Assembly (NCBI GenBank): GCA_018662005.1
Contig: JABJHA010000033.1
Location: 1 to 53,678 of the forward strand
DNA: 53,678 nucleotides
DNA from: Rhodospirillaceae bacterium
GTDB taxonomy: Bacteria; Pseudomonadota; Alphaproteobacteria; Rhodospirillales; JABHCV01
Direction of reading: 5' to 3'
The position numbers and the translations under genes are program-made. The notes under the pieces are model-generated. The model was given only the letters and a program-made list of their open reading frames with translations, made no database searches and was not told where the DNA came from. Positions 17,495 to 25,772 of the stretch are shown in pieces; the stretch's first letter is position 1; each line of letters begins with the position of its first letter.

Positions 17495-17896
17495 TTATTC
17501 GGCGGCTTCGCTTGTGGATTCTTTCTTTGACCTGTAATCCGTGATCGCAGCCTTGATCGCATCTTCGGCCAAAACAGAGCAATGCACCTTGACCGGCGGC
17601 AAGGCCAGTTCATGGGCAATGTCAGTGTTCTTGATTTCGGCCGCTTCATCAAGGGTTTTACCTTTGACCCACTCGGTCACAAGCGAGCTTGAAGCGATTG
17701 CCGAACCACAGCCGAAAGTCTTGAACTTGGCATCTTCAATGATGCCGTCTTCATCGACCTTGATCTGCAACTTCATGACATCGCCGCACGCCGGTGCGCC
17801 GACAAGACCGGTGCCGACGCCGGTGTCGTCTTTATCAAGAATCCCGACATTGCGAGGATTTTCGTAGTGATCAAGCAACTTGTCGCTATAAGCCAT
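17495..17896 (-). CDS. iscU: Fe-S cluster scaffold IscU
   Basis: A 133-residue scaffold. Cys37, Asp39 (GAPACGD), Cys63 (FGCGSA), His105 and Cys106 hold the nascent cluster, and the HscA-binding LPPVK is at 99-103. I use the ATG at 17896, which matches the family start (MAYSDKLLDHYENPRNVG) and has GGAGAAG upstream. An ATG 16 codons earlier exists but adds a non-conserved extension. The C-terminal Lys/Ser/Glu tail is ordinary. It follows iscS by about 50 bases. Confidence 0.97.
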   Translation of the reverse strand: MAYSDKLLDHYENPRNVGILDKDDTGVGTGLVGAPACGDVMKLQIKVDEDGIIEDAKFKTFGCGSAIASSSLVTEWVKGKTLDEAAEIKNTDIAHELALPPVKVHCSVLAEDAIKAAITDYRSKKESTSEAAE

Positions 17897-17949
17897 TTTG
17901 TCTTCTCCGTTCGCTTGCCTGAGGAAATACCCGGCAATCATCAATTAAT

Positions 17950-19188
17950 TCAGTGATCAGCCCATTCAATGGACTTTAAATCGATACCTTCCTGGGCCAT
18001 GTCCCAAAGCGGGCTCATTTCGCGCAGGCGTGTGACTTCCGTAGCAATCTTTTCGACCGCGTAATCGACTTCCTCTTCGGTGGTGAAACGACCAAGGCCG
18101 ATCCGCAGTGACGTATGGGCGAGCTCTTCCTCCACGCCCAGGGCGCGCAATACGTAGGATGGTTCAAGGGAAGCCGATGTGCAGGCCGAACCGCTGGAAA
18201 CAGCCAGGTCATTGACGCCCATCATCAGGCCCTCGCCTTCCACATAAGCAAAACTGAGGTTCAGGTTGCCAGGAATCCGGTGTTCAAGATCGCCGTTCAG
18301 ATAGACTTCGCTGAGCCGGTCATTGATGCCGGCATGGAAGCGGTCACGCAACATTTTCAGGCGTTCGGCCTCTGCCCCCATTTCCTTTTCGGCAAGGGCG
18401 CAGGCTTCACCAATACCGACACATAGCGGTGTCGGCAGGGTCCCCGAACGCATCCCGCGTTCCTGACCACCACCATTAATCATGGCGACAACCCGAACCC
18501 GGGGACGGCGGCGGACGTAAAGCACACCGATGCCCATGGGACCATAGAGTTTGTGACCGGAAATGCTCATCAGGTCGATGTTCATGTCGTCCACATCAAG
18601 GGGAATTTTACCGGCACCCTGCGCCGCGTCAGTGTGGAAGAAAACACCATTCTCGCGACACAGCGCGCCGATTTCCTTAATGGGCTGGATAACACCGATT
18701 TCGTTATTGACCGCCATGATCGAAACCATCAGGGTTTTATCGGTGATCGCCTCGGCCAGTTTATCAAGCTCGATCAAACCGTTTTCCTGAACCGGCAGAT
18801 AGGTGATGTCGAAGCCATCCTGTTCGAGATGGCGGCAGGTATCGAGCACACACTTGTGTTCGGTAACACAGGTGATGATGTGATTTTTTCGATCCTTGTA
18901 GAATTGACCGACGCCCTTCAAGGCCAGATTGTTGGATTCGGTAGCACCGGATGTGAAAATAATTTCCTTAGGTGTCGCACCGATCAGCGAGGCAACTTGA
19001 GCCCGCGCTTCCTCAACCACATCTTCGGCGTCCCAGCCATAATGATGGGTTCTGGAATGGGGATTGCCAAAACGTTCAGAGAAAAACGGCAGCATTTTTT
19101 CGACCACCCTGGGATCGGTCGGCGTCGTCGCCTGATAATCCAGATACAAGGGTGCGTCTTTACTCCAGTGGCCTTTTGTCGTGCTCAT
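17950..19188 (-). CDS. iscS: Cysteine desulfurase IscS
   Basis: A 412-residue PLP enzyme that converts cysteine to alanine plus a protein-bound persulfide, the sulfur source for IscU and probably for MnmA. PLP binds Lys213 (SGHKLYG), and the mobile catalytic Cys336 lies in [10 protein letters not shown], the group I IscS loop. 'TDAAQGAGK' and '[12 protein letters not shown]' are further family marks. Start at 19188, with AGGAAA upstream. An ATG eight codons earlier is possible. Confidence 0.97.
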   Translation of the reverse strand: MSTTKGHWSKDAPLYLDYQATTPTDPRVVEKMLPFFSERFGNPHSRTHHYGWDAEDVVEEARAQVASLIGATPKEIIFTSGATESNNLALKGVGQFYKDRKNHIITCVTEHKCVLDTCRHLEQDGFDITYLPVQENGLIELDKLAEAITDKTLMVSIMAVNNEIGVIQPIKEIGALCRENGVFFHTDAAQGAGKIPLDVDDMNIDLMSISGHKLYGPMGIGVLYVRRRPRVRVVAMINGGGQERGMRSGTLPTPLCVGIGEACALAEKEMGAEAERLKMLRDRFHAGINDRLSEVYLNGDLEHRIPGNLNLSFAYVEGEGLMMGVNDLAVSSGSACTSASLEPSYVLRALGVEEELAHTSLRIGLGRFTTEEEVDYAVEKIATEVTRLREMSPLWDMAQEGIDLKSIEWADH

Positions 19189-19268
19189 AATTTTATCTTT
19201 TTCCTGCTTCAATTCTTAAATGTTCAACGCTTAGATAGGTATTGTTTACGCCTTCGCCAAGGGCCTAT

Positions 19269-20405
19269 TCAGGCCGCCGGGCTGGAAATTTCATGTTTCG
19301 CCTGACGATCATACAAATCGTTCCAGGCGGCCAGAAAAGTTGTCACATCATCGGCTGTGCTCGACCAGCCCAGTGATACCCGAACCGCACAGCCTGCGAC
19401 CTCGTCAGACATGCTCATTGCCTTCAGGACACCGGACGCCTTGGTTTTGCCTGAAGAACAGGCCGAACCGGCGCTGATCCCAACACCGGCCAGATCAAAG
19501 GCCATAACCTGGGTCTGGCTATCGACGCCGGGCATGGTCAGACACGTCGTATTGGGAAGCCGCTCAACACCTTCACCCATAATTGTCGCCCGGGGTTCAA
19601 TATTCCTGACGCCTTGCTCAATAGCATCGCGCAAGTCAGCCAGCCGGGCAAAGTCCTGAAGTCCCGCACGGGCGGCGGCGGCGGCGGCGCCAAGGCCTGC
19701 AATACCAACCAGATTTTCAGTGCCGACCCGGTAACCACGTTCCTGTCCACCGCCAAATTGCATACCGCTAATCTCGGCCCCTGTCATGGTTCCAATGCCG
19801 GGCACAATCAACGCCCCGGCACCTGAGGGACCGCCAATCTTATGGGCCGATATGGTCATCATGTCGACGCCCAGATCGACCACATCTACGGCGATTTTTC
19901 CGGCTGCCTGTATGGCGTCACAGTGGACCAGCGCCCGGTGTCGATGGGCAATAGCGACAACATCCTTAACGGGTGCAATAACGCCGGTTTCGTTATTGGC
20001 CAGCATCACAGAAACAAGGGCCGGGGTATTATCGGCCAACAGGCGTTCTTCAAGGCGATCAAGATCGACGATGCCATTTTCATCAACCGGAATAATCTCT
20101 CCACCGCCAGCCAGAACGGAAGGGTGCTCAACGGCGGAAATCAATCGCCGGGTCCGGGCTGATCCTTCCAAGGCGAGGTTGTTGGCTTCGGTGCCGCCAC
20201 TGGTAAAGATCACATCGGCAGGTTCGGCGTTTAGCAGTGCGGCAACGTCGCTACGGGCCTGCTCCATTGTCTTTCGGGCCGCCCGGCCCGGCCCATGCAC
20301 GGACGAAGGATTACCAACAGCGGCCAGCACAGACGTAACCGCCCGAACAGCTTCGGGCCGTGCCAGCGTCGTCGCATTATGATCCAGATAGACGTAATCG
20401 CTCAT
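19269..20405 (-). CDS. Second cysteine desulfurase (NifS/IscS-like)
   Basis: A 378-residue PLP enzyme related to but clearly distinct from the adjacent IscS. PLP would bind Lys189 (SAHKIGG), and the catalytic Cys316 is in 'SAGSACSSGKTKASGVL'. It is shorter and carries Ala/Gly-rich stretches (GLGAAAAAARAG). Such a gene between iscR and iscS occurs in several alphaproteobacterial isc/suf loci. Whether it feeds IscU, a SUF system or tRNA thiolation cannot be told from sequence. It lies 31 bases after iscR and 80 bases before iscS. Confidence 0.93.
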   Translation of the reverse strand: MSDYVYLDHNATTLARPEAVRAVTSVLAAVGNPSSVHGPGRAARKTMEQARSDVAALLNAEPADVIFTSGGTEANNLALEGSARTRRLISAVEHPSVLAGGGEIIPVDENGIVDLDRLEERLLADNTPALVSVMLANNETGVIAPVKDVVAIAHRHRALVHCDAIQAAGKIAVDVVDLGVDMMTISAHKIGGPSGAGALIVPGIGTMTGAEISGMQFGGGQERGYRVGTENLVGIAGLGAAAAAARAGLQDFARLADLRDAIEQGVRNIEPRATIMGEGVERLPNTTCLTMPGVDSQTQVMAFDLAGVGISAGSACSSGKTKASGVLKAMSMSDEVAGCAVRVSLGWSSTADDVTTFLAAWNDLYDRQAKHEISSPAA

Positions 20406-20436
20406 GTTAGCCCGCTGTCCTCAACGCTTAAAATAA

Positions 20437-20922
20437 TTACTGGGCTGCAGCAATGGACGTCTCGTCGTCCTTGTGCGGTGCCAAATGTAATCCGCTTGTT
20501 CCAAGAACCCGACGCTCGCAAACATCGGCAAGGGAAACAGAATTCAGATAAAGGGTGATCTGATTTGTTAGCTCCTGCCAAAGGTCATGGGTCAGACAAC
20601 GGCTTTTATCGTGCAGACAACCTTCGGCTGAACCCGGTTCACAACGAGTCGCCGAAACGGTTTCGTCAACGGCAGTAATGATATCCGATACCCTCAGGTC
20701 TTCATAAGATCGGGCAAGCAGATAACCACCGCCGGGGCCACGGACACTCTTGACCAACCCGCAACGGCGCAATTTTCCGAACAACTGCTCCAGATATGAA
20801 AGCGAAATCTCCTGACGTTCAGCAATATCAGCCAGGGAAACCGCCTTACCCTTTTCTGCTGAACAACTTGCCAGATCGACCATGGCCATAACGGCGTAGC
20901 GTCCTTTTGTGCTTAGTTTCAC
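20437..20922 (-). CDS. iscR: Rrf2-family Fe-S-sensing regulator IscR
   Basis: A 161-residue winged-helix regulator with the IscR N-terminus MKLSTKGRYAVMAMVDLA and DNA-recognition region 'EISLSYLEQLFGKLRRCGLV..RGPGGGY'. Cluster ligands are Cys94, Cys102, Cys109 and His112 (..CLTH), spaced slightly wider than in E. coli IscR. The [2Fe-2S] form represses isc promoters through type 1 sites, and one such site overlaps the promoter upstream of cysE (21803-21827). The gene is second in the operon, 29 bases after cysE, so autoregulation is likely. Confidence 0.95.
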   Translation of the reverse strand: MKLSTKGRYAVMAMVDLASCSAEKGKAVSLADIAERQEISLSYLEQLFGKLRRCGLVKSVRGPGGGYLLARSYEDLRVSDIITAVDETVSATRCEPGSAEGCLHDKSRCLTHDLWQELTNQITLYLNSVSLADVCERRVLGTSGLHLAPHKDDETSIAAAQ

Positions 20923-20950
20923 GTTCTCTCTCCTCGTCGTTAAAAAGCGC

Positions 20951-21697
20951 TCAAGACTTCCCCCCGGAAGCCCTGGCCGCGTTGCTTTTGCTCATCTTGT
21001 CGTCTGCTTGTTCCCCATCCAGACGAGTTTCCATTTCTTCGATATGTGTCATGAGCGTGGTTACCTGTTGGCGTAAATCCTCGATCGTGCGCAGCACCGG
21101 ATCCGGGCATCCTTCAACCGGCTCGCCGTATGCGACAAATTCTTTAGCCTTGGTCTTGTCGCGGGGCATGACGACACGAGCCGGAATACCAACAGCGGTG
21201 ACTCCGGCAGGGATATCCTTGTGGACAACCGCGTTGGCGCCAACACGAGCGCCTTCGCCAATGGTAATGGGGCCCAGAACCTGGGCGCCGGAACCAATAA
21301 TCACATCGTTGGCAAGGGTTGGGTGGCGCTTCTGATTGACTTGAGCGTGTGATTCGATGGACGGCGACACGCCGCCCAGGGTGACACCCTGGTACAGGGT
21401 CACGTCATCACCAATAATGGATGTCTCGCCGATGACAATTCCGCTGCCATGGTCGATCACGAAGCGACGGCCAATAGCCACGCCGGGATGAATTTCGATC
21501 ATCGTCAAAAGCTTGCCGATTGAAGAAATAAACCGCGCCAATAGCCGCCAGTTGTTGCGCCACAACATATTTGTCAGGCGATAAAACAGCAAGGCGTGGT
21601 AGCCCGGATAGCAAAGGGCGACCTCTATTCTGGATTGGGCCGCAGGATCACGAGCCAAAAAGGCATCGATATCTTCTTTAAATCTCTTGAAAATCAT
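20951..21697 (-). CDS. cysE: Serine O-acetyltransferase
   Basis: A 248-residue left-handed beta-helix acetyltransferase that makes O-acetylserine, the carbon precursor of cysteine. The helical N-terminus '[20 protein letters not shown]' and the hexapeptide core ('[24 protein letters not shown]', '[14 protein letters not shown]', '[16 protein letters not shown]') are diagnostic. I choose the ATG at 21697. A start 25 codons earlier would begin only about 16 bases from the predicted transcription start. As the first gene of the isc operon it would let Fe-S demand raise cysteine supply. The C-terminal 40 residues are a charged coiled-coil-like extension. Confidence 0.94.
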   Translation of the reverse strand: MIFKRFKEDIDAFLARDPAAQSRIEVALCYPGYHALLFYRLTNMLWRNNWRLLARFISSIGKLLTMIEIHPGVAIGRRFVIDHGSGIVIGETSIIGDDVTLYQGVTLGGVSPSIESHAQVNQKRHPTLANDVIIGSGAQVLGPITIGEGARVGANAVVHKDIPAGVTAVGIPARVVMPRDKTKAKEFVAYGEPVEGCPDPVLRTIEDLRQQVTTLMTHIEEMETRLDGEQADDKMSKSNAARASGGKS

Positions 21698-21794
21698 CAG
21701 TTTATCTTTATATCTGTGGCAGCGATTCAGTCTGGAGACGTTGCCAAACGTGCACCAAAGGCACCCAACCATTTTACAGCCCTAACATGAGTGC

Positions 21795-21823
21795 AATATA
21801 ATATACCCGACTTCCACAGTCAA
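21795..21823 (-). promoter_or_regulatory. Sigma-70 promoter of the cysE-iscR-isc operon
   Basis: On the reverse strand, TTGACT (21823-21818) and TATATT (21800-21795) are 17 bases apart, each with a single mismatch to consensus. Transcription should begin near 21788, about 90 bases before the cysE start. The -35 and spacer are covered by the IscR site at 21803-21827. Confidence 0.75.
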
Positions 21824-21827
21824 GTAT
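21803..21827. promoter_or_regulatory. Type 1 IscR-binding site
   Basis: The half-sites ATACCCGACT (21803-21812) and AGTCAAGTAT (21818-21827) are an 8/10 inverted repeat around a 5-base centre. They fit the E. coli type 1 IscR motif (ATA-SYY-GACT ... AGTC-RRR-TAT) at all outer positions, with mismatches only in the AT-rich centre. The overlap with the -35 of the operon encoding iscR supports Fe-S-dependent self-repression. The site is 104 bases upstream of the divergent hydrolase gene and could affect it too. Confidence 0.8.
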
Positions 21828-21930
21828 TTGCCTTAAATTTATATTTTCCGCGGCCTTTGCAACCCTAATATGGATATTGATTTAGCCGCTTTCACCCCTG
21901 CTTCAACCTTTTCAAGAGTCAGACAGCACC

Positions 21931-22581
21931 ATGCCTGAAGTTATTTTCAACGGTCCCGAAGGTCGCCTCGAAGGCCGTTATCAGCACGCAAAAAAGCCGG
22001 GCGGCCCCATTGCTCTCGTCCTTCATCCCCACCCTTTGCATGGTGGCACCATGAACAACAAGGTGACTTATGCCTTGTATCAAACCTTCGTCAAACGAGG
22101 TTTTTCGGTTCTCCGCTTTAATTTCCGCGGCGTCGGACGCTCGCAGGGACAATTTGACAGTGGTATCGGTGAAATGAGCGACGCGGCATCAGCCCTGGAC
22201 TGGATGCAGACACATAATCCCAACGCCCAGACCTGTTGGATTGCCGGATTCTCGTTCGGCGCCTGGATCGCCATGCAGTTGATGATGCGGCGTCCGGAAA
22301 TCGGTGGCTTTATTTCCCTGGCCCCACCTGCGGATGCTTATGACTTCACCTTCCTTGCCCCCTGCCCGGCTTCCGGTCAGATCATCCACGGCGACAAGGA
22401 TGAAGTGGTCCCCAGGGAAGCTGTCGACAAATTGGCCCAGAAGCTATCGAGTCAGAAGAACATCGTCATCGATTACGAAACCGTTCCCGGTGCCGATCAT
22501 TTCTTCTCGACCAAAATGGACGTCATGAACAAGCTTGTCGGCAATTATATCGATAAAGCGTTTTCGGAAAAAGCCGCTTAA
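21931..22581 (+). CDS. Alpha/beta hydrolase (COG2945-like)
   Basis: A 216-residue cytoplasmic hydrolase. The nucleophile Ser108 sits in GFSFGAW, acid candidates are Asp155 and Asp157 (HGDKDEVVP), and the base is His190 (GADHFF). 'LVLHPHPLHGGTMNNKVTYALYQTF' and 'LRFNFRGVGRSQG' are typical of the COG2945 group, whose substrates are poorly known. It is divergent from the isc operon across a 230-base region holding the IscR site. Genes of this type neighbour isc/suf operons in other alphaproteobacteria, as I recall. Only a weak ribosome-binding site (GAG) is seen. Confidence 0.88.
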   Translation: MPEVIFNGPEGRLEGRYQHAKKPGGPIALVLHPHPLHGGTMNNKVTYALYQTFVKRGFSVLRFNFRGVGRSQGQFDSGIGEMSDAASALDWMQTHNPNAQTCWIAGFSFGAWIAMQLMMRRPEIGGFISLAPPADAYDFTFLAPCPASGQIIHGDKDEVVPREAVDKLAQKLSSQKNIVIDYETVPGADHFFSTKMDVMNKLVGNYIDKAFSEKAA

Positions 22582-22583
22582 GT

Positions 22584-23690
22584 TCAGCTCTCATACAAGA
22601 TTCCACCATTTAAGGGTCGCGGGGCTCCTGTTGTTCCCGGAAGACTTAACGGCATCCCGTAAAAAGAACGAATGGCGAGGAAGGCGAAGGCCTGTGCCTC
22701 AAGGGCATCGCCATTCAAATCAACGGCCTCGATTGGGTCAACCGGGGTTCCCAAGGAGCGGGTCATTAATTCCATCAGGGTTCCATTCAGGCGACCGCCG
22801 CCGCAGACCAGCCAGCGTTTCGCCGGTTCGGGAAAATGCTCCTGGCCGTGGACAATTGCTGCAACGCTAAAGGCGCTCAAGGTGGCCGCCCCGTCCTCCG
22901 CCGATAAGCCTGAAACACTTTGTATGGCGTCGGCAAAATCGTCCCGGTCAAGAGATTTTGGCGGCGTTTTAGCAAAGTACGGGTTATGGAGCAAAGCCAA
23001 CAAGACATCCTGGTCAAGGGTGCCGCCACGGGCCAATCTGCCGCCTTCGTCCATGGGTCGGCCAATGGCCTCGCGCACCCAGTCATCAATCAGGGCATTG
23101 CCGGGACCGGTATCGAAGGCAAGAATTTCAGGATTTTCCGCACTGCCGCCTTGTCCAATCCAGGTGACATTGGCAACGCCGCCAACATTTAGTACGGCCA
23201 GCGGTTTTTCCAGCTCACTGGTCATGGCCAGATGATAGAGCGAAGCGAAGGGTGCACCCTGCCCGCCTTTGGCGACATCATTTAACCTGAAATCACCAAC
23301 CACGTTGATTCCGGTTTTCGCCGCCAGCAATGCCGGGTCGCCAATCTGCACGGTTAGGCGCTGATCGGGCCGGTGCACGGTGGTGTGACCATGAAAGCCG
23401 ATCAGGTCAATATCTTCAGGTGACAATCCATTATCATCAAGCAGCCGACCCACGACCTCCACATGACGCAAGGTCAGCTCGGTTGCGACATCGGCAACCC
23501 CCGGTGCGTCAGCATCCTGGCCCAGGCAATCGCGTAAGCGCTGGCGGAAATCAGGATCATAGGGCACGCTTGCCACGGCCCCGAATTGCAGCAGGCGTTC
23601 GCCGTCGCTTTCTATCACCGCCGCGTCAATACCATCGAGTGAGGTCCCGCTCATCAGGCCAAGGGCTGTCAGTGGTTGATGCTGTGTCAT
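22584..23690 (-). CDS. anmK: Anhydro-N-acetylmuramic acid kinase
   Basis: A 368-residue sugar kinase of the ASKHA fold that recycles anhydroMurNAc from cell-wall turnover to MurNAc-6-phosphate. Diagnostic are 'GLMSGTSLDGIDAAV' at residues 11-25, 'GFHGHTTVHRP', 'LAVLNVGGVANVTWI', 'FDTGPGNALIDDW' and 'LVCGGGRLNGTLM'. I start at 23690 (MTQHQPLTALG). The longer frame would overlap the 5' part of tyrS. It is divergent from tyrS and its 3' end is two bases from the convergent hydrolase. Confidence 0.95.
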   Translation of the reverse strand: MTQHQPLTALGLMSGTSLDGIDAAVIESDGERLLQFGAVASVPYDPDFRQRLRDCLGQDADAPGVADVATELTLRHVEVVGRLLDDNGLSPEDIDLIGFHGHTTVHRPDQRLTVQIGDPALLAAKTGINVVGDFRLNDVAKGGQGAPFASLYHLAMTSELEKPLAVLNVGGVANVTWIGQGGSAENPEILAFDTGPGNALIDDWVREAIGRPMDEGGRLARGGTLDQDVLLALLHNPYFAKTPPKSLDRDDFADAIQSVSGLSAEDGAATLSAFSVAAIVHGQEHFPEPAKRWLVCGGGRLNGTLMELMTRSLGTPVDPIEAVDLNGDALEAQAFAFLAIRSFYGMPLSLPGTTGAPRPLNGGILYES

Positions 23691-23765
23691 TTTTCCGTAT
23701 CCTGCCTCCTCAGCACCGTTGTATGGTGCCCCGTCTTTCCAACAAGTTAAAGAAGCGACCAAAAA

Positions 23766-25034
23766 ATGACCAGCCACCGTTCAGACTTTATCCGCAACGT
23801 CATCGAGCGCGGTTACATGCACCAGTGCACGGATCTTGACGCGCTCGACAAGCTGGCCGAGAGCAAGATCGTTTCCGCCTATATCGGCTTTGACTGCACG
23901 GCACCAAGCCTGCACGCCGGGAGTCTCGTTCAGATAATGATGCTGCGGCTGTTGCAACGCTGCGGCCACAAACCGATCGTCCTGATGGGCGGTGGCACGA
24001 CAAAGGTCGGCGACCCTTCGGGCAAAGATGAAAGCCGCCAGCTTCTCGACGACGACGCCATCGCCGCCAACATGGCTAGTATCAAAGACGTGTTTGCCAA
24101 GTTTCTGACCTTCGGCCCTGATGGCGAAGAGGGGGGCCCCACCGACGCCATCATGGTCAATAACGACGACTGGCTAAAAGGCATTCAATATATTGATTTC
24201 CTGCGCGATTACGGTCGTCATTTTTCGGTCAACCGGATGCTCGGCTTTGAGTCCGTAAAAATCAGACTTGAGCGCGAACACAATCTGAGCTTCCTCGAAT
24301 TCAACTACATGATTCTGCAGGCTTATGATTTCCTTGAACTGAGTCGCCGCCATGATTGCCTGTTGCAAATGGGTGGATCGGACCAGTGGGGTAATATTGT
24401 GGGCGGTGTCGATTTGGGACGCCGCCTCGACCAGCGCGAGATGTTCGGCCTGACAACGCCGCTTTTGACCACGTCCTCAGGCGCAAAGATGGGCAAGACT
24501 GCGGCGGGCGCCGTGTGGCTCAACGCCGACATGCTGAAGCCCTATGATTACTGGCAATACTGGCGCAACACCGAAGACGCCGATGTGGGTAAATTCCTGC
24601 GCCTGTTTACGGATCTGGAACTCGAAGAAATTGCCGAACTGGAAAGCCTGGAAGGCGCCGAACTTAACGAGGTCAAGAAAAGGCTGGCGACGGAAGTGAC
24701 CGCCATGTGCCATGGCCAACAAGCCGCCGAAGAAGCCGCCGAAACGGCAAGACAGACCTTCGAGGAAGGCGCTCTGGGCGATGGCTTGCCCAGCACAGAC
24801 GTTGCCAAGGCCGATCTGGAGGCCGGAATTGCCGTCTTTGAACTGTTCAAGATCGCCGGTCTGGCTTCCTCAAACGGCGAGGCCCGCAGATTGATCAAGG
24901 GCGGTGGAGCACGCCTAAATGACGAGAAAATCAGCGATGAAACCCTGATCGTTACCTTAGGCGACGCCAATGCTGACGGGATCATCAAGCTATCGGCAGG
25001 CAAAAAACGCCACGCCCTGATCAAACCGGTTTAA
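23766..25034 (+). CDS. tyrS: Tyrosyl-tRNA synthetase
   Basis: A 422-residue class I synthetase charging tRNA-Tyr. The HIGH-type signature is HAGS (50-53), and the KMSKS-type loop is KMGKT (around residue 240). The tyrosine-pocket segments '[16 protein letters not shown]', '[12 protein letters not shown]' and '[12 protein letters not shown]' are intact. The C-terminal S4 RNA-binding domain contains '[19 protein letters not shown]'. Length and order match the bacterial TyrRS-S type. Confidence 0.97.
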   Translation: MTSHRSDFIRNVIERGYMHQCTDLDALDKLAESKIVSAYIGFDCTAPSLHAGSLVQIMMLRLLQRCGHKPIVLMGGGTTKVGDPSGKDESRQLLDDDAIAANMASIKDVFAKFLTFGPDGEEGGPTDAIMVNNDDWLKGIQYIDFLRDYGRHFSVNRMLGFESVKIRLEREHNLSFLEFNYMILQAYDFLELSRRHDCLLQMGGSDQWGNIVGGVDLGRRLDQREMFGLTTPLLTTSSGAKMGKTAAGAVWLNADMLKPYDYWQYWRNTEDADVGKFLRLFTDLELEEIAELESLEGAELNEVKKRLATEVTAMCHGQQAAEEAAETARQTFEEGALGDGLPSTDVAKADLEAGIAVFELFKIAGLASSNGEARRLIKGGGARLNDEKISDETLIVTLGDANADGIIKLSAGKKRHALIKPV

Positions 25035-25037
25035 TCC

Positions 25038-25772
25038 CTACCTGGACAACACAATGCCCGATATATAAGCCGGGGCCGGTGGGCGATTGCCTGCTGCGGC
25101 GACGCCGATAAAGACGACCTGGGTTTTGCCGGCATCGTCCTTTGGCCAGCTTCGGTGGTAGAGGTCATAAAGGTCAACGGTTTCCAGCCACCACGACCCG
25201 GCATTCTCCCGCCCTCCCCTGACGCTGTATCGTGGGGCGGCCCGGTTGTCAGATTCCGGGGGCGGTGACAAGGTTCCGCGTTGCAGCGCCGACTCACCCC
25301 AAGTCAGGGACAGCGCCCGGTCGTGGGCAGGCAGGTCACTACCCAACCAGCGCAACGGCTCACTACCGCGGCTTGGGCTTTCCGGGTCGCCGCCATAAAA
25401 ACCGACAACCAGACGCACCGGGTGGTATCCGGTTGTTGAGGGCGGTTCGATATTCCATGACCAACTGAGAAACGGCGTTGCCAGCATCATCGCCTGGGTG
25501 CGCCTGACAACAACAAACGAATCCGAACCATTGGTGACCTTAAGGGACGGAACCCCCTGCATGTCCATGATTTGAAGCTGATTTTCATCAAGCTCGCCAT
25601 CTTTTTCAATTGCCCAATCGCCAGGCAACTCTACGGGCGAAAATCCGGGAAATGGCCCTAGCACCTGCAATAATCCTTCAGGGGCGACACTCGCCTGGGG
25701 GACGATGGCGCAACCTGACGCCCAACTCAACAAAAGCAGAGACAGCACGACAGTTTTTAGGGGACCACTCAT
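25038..25772 (-). CDS. DUF3047 lipoprotein
   Basis: A 244-residue protein with a lipoprotein signal (hydrophobic LKTVVLSLLLLSWASGC, lipobox SWASGC with Cys21). The mature part is a beta-rich DUF3047-type domain with 'LKVTNGSDSFVVVRRTQAMM..PFLSWSWNIE' and 'HPVRLVVGFYGGDPES'. I start at 25772 because this ATG overlaps the stop of the upstream protease gene as TAATG, which implies translational coupling. Function unknown. The partnership with a BepA-like protease suggests outer-membrane work. Convergent with tyrS, 3 bases apart. Confidence 0.8.
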   Translation of the reverse strand: MSGPLKTVVLSLLLLSWASGCAIVPQASVAPEGLLQVLGPFPGFSPVELPGDWAIEKDGELDENQLQIMDMQGVPSLKVTNGSDSFVVVRRTQAMMLATPFLSWSWNIEPPSTTGYHPVRLVVGFYGGDPESPSRGSEPLRWLGSDLPAHDRALSLTWGESALQRGTLSPPPESDNRAAPRYSVRGGRENAGSWWLETVDLYDLYHRSWPKDDAGKTQVVFIGVAAAGNRPPAPAYISGIVLSR

